NCBI GenBank assembly: GCA_022592445.1
Contig: JABYQR010000036.1
Coordinates: 124,001 to 188,000, forward strand
Reading direction: 5' to 3'
DNA length: 64,000 bases
Source of the DNA: Cytidiella melzeri
Lineage: Eukaryota > Basidiomycota > Agaricomycetes > Polyporales > Irpicaceae
The position numbers and the translations under genes were made by a program. The notes under the pieces are model-generated. The model made no database searches, was not told the DNA's origin, and saw nothing but the letters and a program-made list of their open reading frames with translations. Shown here piece after piece: positions 32,289-42,638 of the stretch (its first letter is position 1; the number at the start of each line of letters is the position of its first letter).

Positions 32289-33008
32289 GTTGCTAAAATT
32301 CTTTGGTCGAGGGAAAGGTGGGTTTTTCGACTTGGAGAACTGATCAAGGCGAGCTAGTACGCGATGCTGTCTAGCCTCTAGGGCGACGAATTTACAGCTA
32401 GAAAAAGAGGAGATCTGTAGAAGAATTGTTACCATCGCACACTGGGAACAGTGACGGTTCTGACTTACAGCCGCAAGTTTGATTGTTTATGCTGTTGAGT
32501 AGACCGTCAAGGCCTGTCGAAAGCAATTTAAGAACGATAAAGGTAGACTAAGCCCGGTTCAACCAGCGACTTGTTTAAGAACGAAAGAGCGAGAAGGCGA
32601 AAGCACAGAGCAGGAGCCTGAGCTCGCCGTTGCCAGTGTCATATCGTTGCCACTGATGGCTGCTGACATAAGCAGGTGATTGGCGATTCAGACAGCAAGT
32701 GAAACCGCAAGGTACTTGGACAATATGTATGTAGCTGTGTAGCAGCTCGAAGTATTACTTCGTGAGCACACAGAAGGCAAAGCTTAGGAAATGCAGTATT
32801 TCCCGAACACCCCACACAACGGGATTGTTGTTGTACAAGAAGACTGCAAAAATTCTCGGGCATGCTAATGATTCACGAGTGCAAAAGCTGATGATGGGTC
32901 GATGATTGAGTAGCGAGTACGTCGATGAACAGTAAAACGGATGCGAGACAGTCGGGAATGACAACGACTAGGTACTGGATGTATAGGGGACAAAGGTCGG
33001 ATGTCCTT
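32289..33008. other. Intergenic, left of UBE2C
   Basis: No coding sequence identified. It contains the 3' UTR of the E2 gene on its right and the presumed 5' region of the small hypothetical gene on its left. Confidence 0.35.
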
Positions 33009-33915
33009 TCACGCCGAGTTGTCGTCGCTGATAGGACGATAGTGCTTCATGAGTTGCACTTTGAATTCTAGAAGCAAAAGTTAACACGTCTGTATCGCTT
33101 AGACAGATATAAAACTGCACCATCTGGCTTGTTCCAAAGGCCAGAAGCTCCTGGATTCAAAGGAGACGCGTTGTTTGGCTCTAATGAGGTGGTGAGCAGC
33201 TGTGTCCACCTTTGATTCAAGCAACTCACCTCCAAGCAACGACTGGAGAGATAGCAAGATAGTTTGAACGCTGTATACTGCCGACCATTTGTCCTATTGA
33301 CAATGATTTGAGCATGTATCCGCAAGGTGAATGGCAGGAACCAACCTGTAGGATGTCGAGGCAGATAGCGCCACTATTGATGTCTACGTTTGGATGGTAG
33401 CAGGGGGTCGCAAACTTGATTGTGGGCGCGACATAGGGATAGTTAGGAGGGAAGGTAATGTTTATCTTGAATGTCAGTCCAGAATAGATCTGCGTTCCAT
33501 TGTAAGGGCATTATACATCGAGAGCTTTAAACTCCTTTACCGTATCTGCTGCGCCTTCTATTGTGCCCGCCCACTCAAAAAGGTTTGATTCAGATTTCGG
33601 GAACGCAGACTGCAAGAAGTTGGTCAGAGGTGGCTGGGTGGATGCGAACATGGGCACTAACAATGCCTGGAGGGGACGTCATCTGGGAAGAAGCGATTGA
33701 GCATCATCAATGACTGAGCAGTATATAGATATATACCATGAGGTTCATGAGTTCTTGACTGAGTCTAAGAACCTCCTCAGTTGAACGCGAAACAAGCAGA
33801 GTGTGGCCGTCCGTACGTACCGTTTAGTCACGCTGCCCGAGGACTCTGCTGTTGGTCCAGATGCAGTAGATTTCTGAGGGCCACGGCCTACCGCAGTATG
33901 TGTCATATGTTCCAT
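33009..33915 (-). CDS. UBE2C-type ubiquitin-conjugating enzyme (anaphase-promoting complex E2)
   Basis: E2 enzyme of the UBE2C/UbcH10/Ubc11 group, which charges ubiquitin for the anaphase-promoting complex in mitosis. Seven exons read right to left: [12 protein letters not shown]...SVTKR, then a 28-nt exon (33764-33737, LSQELMNLM), a 21-nt exon (33682-33662, MTSPPGI), then [39 protein letters not shown], the HPN motif ([12 protein letters not shown]) with catalytic Cys in [43 protein letters not shown] and [18 protein letters not shown]. The block [12 protein letters not shown]...GISAFP is diagnostic of UBE2C. All introns are GT-AG and about 50 nt. The start at 33915 is preferred; an in-frame ATG at 33963 would extend the N-terminus. 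It shares a 260-bp divergent promoter with EDE1. Confidence 0.92.
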
Positions 33916-34175
33916 AATTGAAGCTGGTGGTAGAATAGAGGAGAGAGTCGTGCGTTGGTTCAAGTTTTTGTATCATCTTGTTTTCCAAGACGCGTCTCGC
34001 GTGTTTCGTGGGAGCAGCTTACATAACATCACGAGACAAGGACGCCCAGTGCGCGCCGGGCGAAGGCCGGGACAGTGCGCAATGCGAAAGCTCTCGACCT
34101 CCGGGTTTGCTCATCGTTTCCTCTTCTCCTTCTCCCTCTCACCTCTGACTTCAAGCTGGCACGCGTCCGTCCCCC
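33916..34175. promoter_or_regulatory. Divergent promoter between the UBE2C-type gene and EDE1
   Basis: A 260-bp gap between two outward-facing genes. It is pyrimidine-rich near the EDE1 start (TTCCTCTTCTCCTTCTCCCT at 34119-34138), as in many fungal core promoters. Confidence 0.5.
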
Positions 34176-37100
34176 ATGTCGAAATTTGTTCCCTCGCCTC
34201 AAGAGGTAGCTCTCGTTAACCAGATATTTACTCAGACCGACTCGCAGAAGATTGGCGTGGTTACTGGGGAGGCAGCCGTCAAGGTATTCGGCGGATCCAA
34301 GCTCCCGCCCGCTGTCCTCGCAGAGGTCTGGAATTTGGCCGACGAAGACAACAAGGGGGTACTCACGCGTAAAGATGTTGCTGTTGCCATTCGATTGCTT
34401 GGACACGCTCAACGAGGAGAAACTCTCGCTGAAGCTCTTATCCACCAGCGTAGGTGCTCGAGCTTGCACCGTTGACGCGTCCGCTGAACGTCTCCTCTTC
34501 AGCTGGGGCACCGCCTTCCATTGAGGGATTGAATGCTCCCGTTAGTGGACAGGGCACTGAGCGTTCAGCAAAGTCCCCTCCTCCCGGGTCGGGCTCGGCG
34601 CTTCCTCCTCTGACGGCACAAGACAGGGCCAAATTCACAAAGCTGTTCATCGGGTATGGACCGCAGCACGGCTTGCTAGCAGGTATTGCTATCCTCCATG
34701 ACATACACCTGGTGCTTACCGTCAGTCAGGCGACAAGGCGCGAGACGTATTCGTGAAGTCCAAGTTACCAGTTGAAAAGCTGTCGCAGATTTGGTATGTT
34801 ACATCGAGGGATCAACTTTGTCATAATTTTGATTTCCCGCAGGGCACTCGCAGATACCAAGAATCGTGGTTCTCTTGACGTCATCGATTTCACGATCGCT
34901 ATGTACCTTATACAAGGGAGCATGGCGGGCACGTTGCAGAAGATACCTCCGGTACTCCCTCCCTACATCTATGAGCAAGCTAAAGGGGGAGCGGATGCGG
35001 TGGTCTCGCACGCGACCGGTAGTAGCTCGTCTTTCAGTCCCAGTATAACCGGGGGCTTCCCCGGCCGACCCCTACAGCAGCAGTTTACAGGGCAGGGCAT
35101 TCTTCAGCCACAATATTCTGGACAAGGTATTCTTCAGCCACAAATCACAGGCCAGCGACCTACACCACCCATACCTCCTCGAACTACCCTATCTAATCTT
35201 CCCCATTTATCCAATACATCACCATTCAGTGTGTCATCACAAACTACAGGACAACAATGGGATGTCACACCTGCTGAGAAAGCAAGCGCAGACAGCTTCT
35301 ATGACACCCTGGATACCCAGAAGAGGGGCTACATCGAAGGGGATGTTGCAGTCCCATTCATGTTGCAATCGAAATTATCTGATGATGTTCTCGCTCAGAT
35401 TTGGTGAGAGTGGTTCTACCTAGTTGATTCTGGTCGCTCATTCCTCGAACAGGGACCTCTCAGATATGGACAACAACGGGCATTTGACGCGAGATGGGTT
35501 TGCTGTCGCATTCCATCTGATTCAGAGCAAGCTCGCAGGGAAAGATTTACCAGCAGTACTGCCTACGTCACTGATTCCACCTTCAAAGCGCGGAAACATC
35601 CCCGCAGCTCCCCCCCAGAATCAAGTTCCCGAAGCTATCAAGGATCTCCTGTGGGACGATACCCCTCCCCAGACTGCAGTAACACAACCAGTCGCGCCTC
35701 CCTTCCAGCCACAACGGACAGGAACCATCTCTCCGCAGCACACTGCTCAGCCCCCTTACCTGGTACACCCGCCGTCGAACATCTTTGGTGCTACCGACCC
35801 TTTTGGCGGGTCCTCGTCATCCTTCGCCAGCTCTCCCTCACCTTTCGTTATTCCGACTGGTATGTCGTTGAAATCGCTTGACAGAGTTAGCATATCTGAC
35901 ACATTGTGCAGTTGCGCCCACTGCTCCTGTAGCGCACAAGGACCTGCTGGGTGACGACGACGAGCCACCGGTAGCAGCATCACCTCCTCTGCAAGACAAG
36001 TCTGCAGAAATCGGTAACATCCAGAACCAGCTTAGCTCTACGACCCGGGCATCCGAGACTGCCAAACGAGAGCGCGAAGACCTTGAACGGCGCGTCGCGG
36101 AGCAGGATTCACAATTGTCATCCCTGCAGACGCAGTTGTCGGCGTCGAAGGCGGCATATGAGACTGAAACTCATACGCTTGCTACTTTGCGGGAGCGATA
36201 CTCCGCACAGACTGCAGATATTCATAAGATCAGACAGGATCTTATCCACGCGGAGAGCAACCTCAGTGCGGTTCGAGAAGAGAAGAATGAAGTATCTGTT
36301 ACGCTTCTGCGGGATAAGGATGAGGTCCGCGAATTGCAAAGGAAAATGACGGAAGTTGGTATGGAGGTGGAGGCTTTGAAGGCGGAAATAGAGAAGGCGA
36401 AGAAAGATGCCAAGCAGCAGAAGGGTTTGCTGGCTATTGCCAAGAAGCAGCTCGCTAGCCGTGAGACAGAGCGAGCTAAGGTAGCCAAGGAAGTTGAAGA
36501 TGCTCAGGCAGAGGTCGCACTGGCGAACAAGGAACGTGGAGATGCCGAGGCGCAGCTGGCAAAAATTCCCGAAGTCCCAGCTGCGATTCCGGAACGTGTT
36601 GCCTCTCCAGCACAGTCCATTACCACATTCGCAGCTACTCAACCGTTACCTTCAAGCCCGGACGTCCATTCGCCCAGCTTGGTGGCAAGTCCGGTCAGCG
36701 CCAAGAGCACAAACCCCTTCGAGCGCCTAACGTTAGGTGGAGGAACTCCCTGTGCCGAGTCTCCGTTTCTACCATTTGCAGGCTCCGTATTGCCTACTCC
36801 TCCGGTGGGTGGCGCGACAGTGCCGGCCCCCTCTGCAGCACCTGTCACTGAAAGCAGTCAATCTGCTGATCCGTTCGGATTTGAAGAAGCCTTCGGCGCG
36901 GAAGGCAGTGACGCAACAAAAGAGCTGGACGATGAGCCGCCGACAGCTACCACCATTCAAGAAGGCTCCCCGTTTGGGACGTCAGCGCAGGACGATGTTG
37001 CCGAGCATACCTCAGCCCAATCCTTCGGTGTCATGTCTCCTACTGATACCGAACTTTTCCACACCCCTCTTTCCACTGGTGTACCAAGCTTCACGAGTGA

Positions 37101-38641
37101 TAGTCCCCACTTTGCTACTTCTGCGACTGAATCACACGAAGCGCAAACTTTCGCAACGGCCTTCCCTGATATTGCCGAGCCTAAGCAGCAAGAACAGGGG
37201 GGTCAAACAGATCTCAGCACCCAATTGAAGGAGCTCGAGGTCAGCGAAAGTGACAGCGACAGTGATGACGATGAGCCCTTGGCGAACATCCGGGCCAAAG
37301 CCGTGGAGGAAGCTTTACCCAACGGCGCAACGTCGTCCACTGCGACATCCGCGTTTGATAATGCATTTGGAGGCTCGACTGTTACAGCTGCGCCACCAGC
37401 CTCAGAACATGTCCCTGAGCAAGCTGCTGCTGCTGATACCACACCTAAAGCCCCCGCTGCCCCGTTCACTGCTCCTGAAGTACCTCAACAAAACGGAAGT
37501 GCTGGATCAACGGTCTCGTCTGGACCAGCTGGAGTCAGTGACTTTGACGAAGCTATGGGGCTGTCTGGATCTGGCACCAGTGCATCTCAATTCTCCCACG
37601 TGTCACAATTCACATTCGACTCCGCTTTCGACGATGACTTCGACTTTGCCGCTGCCAAGGCTGCCACGAATGACACGTCTGTAGATGGAACAAATGCTCC
37701 TGCTCCCGTAGCCGCGTCTTCGACTACAACTGGCTCTTACTTCCCTTCGCCATCACTTGCAGGTCCTTCAACAGCTCAGGTGGCGAGTGAATCTCCCTTC
37801 CCTCCTGCACCTTCTGCCCCTTCTTCAGCTGGAAGACCCAAATCAGAGGCCTTTGATGCGATCTTCGTTTCACCGCCTGGTCAAGGCAAGGAGGGAGGTC
37901 CAACTGCCGCCCCTGCCCCTGCAGTGTCTTCCAAGTCGATCTCGTTCGAGGATGCCTTTGGAGCTGGGTCAGCCTCAAGTCAGACTGCACCACCCGTCGT
38001 CAAGCCTTCCGCCAGCAATGGTACTCATGGAATATCGTTTGACGATGCGTTCGGCGGAAACACGTCTGATGCGTTGGCTTTGGACGAGTCTTTCACTAGC
38101 TCGTCGCAATCGCACCAATATGCTCCGCCAAGTTCACCCCCACCGGGCCCGAGGTGTAGTGCTCCATTCCCGACGTCGTCTATGCCTTCTTCCCCAACTG
38201 GTGATAGTCACTCCTTGTCGGCTTCGAGACGCTCGCTGTCTCCTGCTCCGCGCGCAGCATCTCCGCCGCCAAGGCCCAAATCGCGTCCGTCCACCTCCTC
38301 GTCTGAAAAAGAGAAGGACAAAACTAGGCATTCTAAATTGAGCGTAAGTGTAGACCTGAGTAAAAGCGGTCTGTGTTCTCATTGTATTCCAGATACGCTT
38401 GCCTTTTGGGAGGAAGAAGCCAAAGCACGAGCCGATGCCATCGAATCTCTCCCAGTCGCTCCTTGTGGAGGAGCCTGGCAGCAACGCGACACCCCCTGCT
38501 GACGATGACATTGAGGCGGTGAAGACGTTGTGTGGAATGGGCTTCAGCCGTACACAAGCTGTCACTGCCCTAGAGCAGTACGATTACGATGTTCCGCGCG
38601 CCTTAAACAGCCTGCTCGGTAATACTTCTACTTCATCTTGA
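34176..38641 (+). CDS. EDE1: EH-domain endocytic scaffold, Ede1/Eps15-like, with C-terminal UBA
   Basis: Early-arriving scaffold of clathrin-mediated endocytosis. Three EH domains: 34176-34450 (MSKFVPSPQEVALVNQIF ... GVLTRKDVAVAIRLLGHAQ), about 34600-34960 (ALADTKNRGSLDVIDFTIAM) and about 35260-35570 (DLSDMDNNGHLTRDGFAVAF). A proline-rich linker follows, then a coiled coil (about 35990-36590), a long acidic low-complexity tail, and a C-terminal UBA domain (IEAVKTLCGMGFSRTQAVTA) after a last intron near 38345. The tail repeats an F-D/E-x-A-F-G motif (FEEAFGAE, FDNAFGG, FEDAFGAG, FDDAFGG). Length is about 1,400 residues, as expected for the family. Introns are short GT-AG with phases that fit. 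UBA binds ubiquitin and EH domains bind NPF peptides in partners. Confidence 0.93.
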
Positions 38642-39306
38642 CCAGGGCCACGGTGTGCTGACAATTTTGTCAGGCACGCGATGAGCGATTTGTTTCTACG
38701 AGTATGAATTGAAAGCTTGGTTTTCCTTGTGCTTTGTTGAACCTTCTTCACACATGGTGCTAGCACCTGGATAACCCTCGTTTGGATCTTTCTATGGCCA
38801 CTCCTTATCCCTGCTCTTTTCTTCCTTGTTCTCGTCTAATACTACATTAGTCAAAGATGGGGAAAACCATTGCTATTTTATTCTTCGTCCATGCTGCTGC
38901 TGTTTACGATGTGGTCAGACAACAATACAACCGGATACCCAAGTGTGATATCAGACCGGAGACTACGTTTTTGCGAGCGCCATGCACGGGGAGTCTGCAG
39001 AGGTGCGAGCGCATTGACAGGCCGCCCAACATTGCCTCCTCCTCCCAGTACAAGCATTGTTTATTGTTCCAAGTACGTCGCAAATGTCTGCCTCGAGGCT
39101 CTGTGCACCGCCTCGACGTCTCCTTGTATCTTCCCTCTATGTGGGGAACGACATTGTTTGGCGGGTGAGCCGGGCGCTGCCAGCCATCACAGCTTTCTCT
39201 CGTTTCGCCGACATGAGGACATTGCGGCCGCAAGTATAAGAGCGCAGAATCACCTCCACCTGTCCCTCCCGTCACTTCCAAGCCTCCTCCCAAGCGGCCA
39301 CTGGTG
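38642..39306. other. Intergenic, EDE1 3' side to PDE1 5' side
   Basis: About 0.67 kb with no coding sequence recognised. It contains the EDE1 terminator and the PDE1 promoter; the last 80 bp are C-rich (CACCTCCACCTGTCCCTCCC). Confidence 0.4.
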
Positions 39307-40714
39307 ATGCCAGCGTTTGACATCGTGGTGGTGGGCTGCGGTCAGTAATCGCATCCTACATTTCCCGACGGCTGGCTGAGGCTGACAACCAGACAACTTC
39401 AGGCGGTGGACCTGACGAGCACAACCTTTCGAGGTACTAAGCCTATGTGGTTCGAGTTTGTCCTTGATATACTCAACAGCCCCGTAGTTATTTATTAAAG
39501 GCGTCACAGAGCTCATGGACCGACGGCATTGTTGCCGTCGAAGCAGGTTAGCCCAAAAGTCCATCTCACACGACCAAATGCTCGCTCTGTACTCACCTTG
39601 GCTTCCAGGTTCAGGCATAGGGGCGCTGACGCATATTCTGCAAAGTACGCCGGATCTTTTCGGCGAGCGTGAACACGTCAACGGTAGCGATCCAATATCT
39701 TACACATCTGCTGAGGTTTTGTCTTGGATACGGTAAGAGTTGCCCCTAGCCACATTATGCGCATAACCTTGCATCTAAACCATGGCGACAGATGTTACCT
39801 GATAACTCATGCTCACATGGACCACATCAACAGCCTGGTTTTATGTGCAGGTTCTCTTGCTGGAGAAGCCAGATCGATATACGCTACGCACCAGACCTTG
39901 AAGGATATCGAACAAGTGTTTTCCGACCGTCTGTGGCCGAATCTGGCGTCATGGGAAAACGACGACGAAGCGATGCTCGTTTATAAGCGGTGTGTGTCTC
40001 AAGAACTTCATTGACCGTCCGCAGCTGAGGCCGCATAGGTTGCACATGGACGGGCAATACAAACAGATATCCGACGGCGTGTCCGTCCGAACGCTGCCCC
40101 TGTGCCATGGGCAGACGCGCTCAGGTCAAGTGTACGAAAGTACAGCGTTTTTCATCAGGAACGATGCGTCCAACAAGGAGCTTCTTTTCTTTGGCGACGT
40201 CGAGCCAGACAGCGTGTCGAAACGAGAAGAAAATCATGATATATGGCGTGTCGCGGCCGCAAAGATACCGCAGACGCTGTCAGCGATCTTTATCGAGTGC
40301 TCGTACCCGTCTGGAAGGCCAGACGACCGCTTGTATGGCCACATGAGCCCTGACCACCTCGTGCGCGAGCTTGTAACCTTGGCGGAGGAGGTTGTCAAGG
40401 TGCAAAAAATGCAAAAGACCCTCGGGGAACCAGCGAGGAAGAAGCAGCGGTTGACTGCAGATTCTGCTCACGAGCGTCGTAACGCGCTTTCGGGCGTCAA
40501 AGTCTATATAACTCATTGCAAGGACAATCTGGCGCATCGGAGGGACAAGCCCATTCACCAGGTGATTGCAGGGCAAGTGAAAGAGCTGGCCCAGGAGGAG
40601 AGACTTGGCGTTGAGATCATTGGCGTAGAACAAGGGATGCTCATTCGTAAGTAGACAGCTGATTCAGAACCGTTCTAACGACGCTGAATACTAGGGCAAA
40701 CAGATGTTTATTAA
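39307..40714 (+). CDS. PDE1: Class II 3',5'-cyclic-nucleotide phosphodiesterase (low-affinity cAMP PDE)
   Basis: Hydrolyses cAMP to 5'-AMP and damps PKA signalling; a metallo-beta-lactamase-fold enzyme. Start ATG 39307 (MPAFDIVVVGCGGGPDEHNLS), then SYLLKASQSSWTDGIVAVEAG, GALTHILQSTPDLF and the metal-binding class II signature LITHAHMDHINSLVL. Later blocks are VRTLPLCHGQ, STAFFIRND, LLFFGDVEPDSVS, AIFIECSYPSGRPDDRLYGHM and VKVYITHCKDNL. Introns at about 39342, 39434, 39546, 39733 and 39989 are all GT-AG and fit the frame. The end is either TAG 40654 by read-through or, more likely, after one more intron (donor GTAAGT at 40646) giving RQTDVY and a stop at 40714. A Lys/Arg-rich insert (ARKKQRLTADSAHERR) lies near the C-terminus. 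Confidence 0.88.
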
Positions 40715-41046
40715 TGCAAGTGCATAACGCGTATTCAATGTATACTTAGCCCCTCAATGTAGCAAATAGCCTCTATTTATTTATAAATTGCGAAGTGCGT
40801 ACCATTATGCCGCGCCCATTTCGCGAGATCACGATTGACTCAGGGTTGCCCCGCGAGATGGCGATGGTTGTTTCTTGAAGCACCTTACATGCTCCGACCC
40901 AATAGGTGATATATTGATACATTGCCTGATTTGTTGTAAGACTTCTTTACAAGTACAGTAACGAGTTCCTCCGCTGAACACCTCATCGTCAGTTCAGCCG
41001 TCGTGCACCCCGCACGGCGTACTAGATCCACTGCGACGACGCTGGC
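40715..41046. other. Intergenic, PDE1 3' side
   Basis: 332 bp, AT-rich near 40760-40790 (TTTATTTATAAATTG), probably the PDE1 polyadenylation area and the next promoter. Confidence 0.4.
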
Positions 41047-42293
41047 ATGCGGCTCTCCTCAATAACACACGGGCTGGGATTGAGCATTCTATCGAGCGCC
41101 GTTGCAACCTCCACTGTCAACGTCGACGTTATATCTGGGCAAACGCACACAGGATCAAGCACCGTGCAGTTTGTTTCAGGTTCTTCAGGATGGGACGGCC
41201 CAATGGTGAGAAACCTGAACGACACCACATTCGACATGTGGTACTTCGACGTCCTCTCTACCGACATCCAAACCGTCTTCATCTTCTTCACCGCCAACAC
41301 CAGCGCCCTCTTTCCCGGACTTCCAGACCTCGACACGGCCACGTGGCTATTGGCGACGGTGACGTTCCCGAACGGAAGCCTCTTCGAGACGATAGTGACC
41401 GCAGACCGCTTGACTGTGACCACCGACGGCGACGGCTCTTCGGGCACGTTTCCTGGCGGGGTGGCAGCATGGACAGGCACCCCAGACACGTCCACCTATG
41501 CTTTGACATTCAACGCCCCGGATGCAGGTCTCTCCGGCACCGTTACCATGAAGTCGGTATGGAAATATCAGTAGTAGTAAAAGATTTTGCGCACTGAATT
41601 CTGTATCCTAGTAGACGGCACCAGCACATTTCCCGTGTGCCCCTACCAGCGCAGGAGCAGGCCAGACACTCAAGCTCGGTCAATCCCTCGGATGGTTCAA
41701 CGCCGTCCCTGACGCGAGGGCCAAAGTCAACCTGAACGTCAGCGGAACACCAGTCGAATATTCAGGACACGGCTACCACGACAAAGTCAGTTCGAGAAGC
41801 CTACTACTCTTTCGTCGTTCAACTACTCACCAAACACTAATCCACTCCTTTGCTGGCTACGTAGAACTGGGGCTCAGTACCAGAACGAGACACTCTACGT
41901 TCATGGTACTGGGGCCGCGCCAGCCTAGGACCCTACTCTGTCGTATGGTTTGATTACATCGACCTCGAGGGCAACGAGGGCGCCAGCGGTTACGTCTCTC
42001 AGGACGGCAAAATTCTCACGTCGACGTGCGCCGGTGTGCGTGTGAGGCCGACGTCGCTCACGGCGAGCGGCGCGATTTATCCTCCCACTCCCACCACACC
42101 TCTTCCCGACGGGTTCTCCGTCACCATCGGCGTGCCAGGCCAGGGTACATTCATACTTGCAGCGCAGAGCAGCAGAGTCGTCTCTGAGGGAGAGGGACTG
42201 GATGTGCGCTGGGTGGGGACTGTCAGTGGAGGATTCGCGGGGCAGCAGCAGTACAAAGGTATCGGGATGTTCGAGCAGTTCACCTTCTCGTAA
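41047..42293 (+). CDS. Secreted CrtC/Diels-Alderase-like lipocalin-fold protein
   Basis: It starts with a signal peptide (MRLSSITHGLGLSILSSAVA), then a beta-rich N-terminal domain (TFDMWYFDVLSTDIQTVF; FPNGSLFETIVTADRLTV). An intron region around 41555-41645 leads to GQSLGWFNAVPDARAKVNL and SGHGYHDK, and a second intron leads to NWGSVPERDTLRSWYWGRAS, LGPYSVVWFDYIDLEG, SGYVSQDGKIL and a C-terminal beta domain ending MFEQFTFS. The GYHDKNWG...SWYWG...VVWFD signature is that of the hydroxyneurosporene-synthase/Diels-Alderase-like family (two lipocalin-like domains). Some members form decalin rings in secondary metabolism. No PKS or other biosynthetic genes are nearby, so the substrate here is unknown. 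The first intron's exact ends are uncertain. Confidence 0.75.
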
Positions 42294-42638
42294 AAGTACT
42301 CTTTACGAGACACTTTGTGCACAACTACGTCCAAATTATTGATTGGTGCACTCACTGTTTGTGCTGAAACAGTCAGCCGGTATAAACTAGGAACGCTATC
42401 CAGATTGAACATTGCTCATTGCTTGAATGATCCGTTTCAGGTATAGGTATGTAGGAGAGGTTGGACAAGCAGCATAGACCTCCAAGACTAATACTACTAA
42501 AAAGCGCCATACTGTAAGGAAGGGCGAACACAAATCATATCAAGGCGGTGCGCATCCTCGAAAAAATAAACAATTGCGACAGAAACACAGCGGGGCCGAA
42601 AGCGATATAGCATGTTCCAACAAGAAGACGTACACGAA
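42294..42638. other. Intergenic between convergent genes
   Basis: 345 bp between the stop codons of the CrtC-like gene and striatin. It holds both 3' UTRs; no gene seen. Confidence 0.4.
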
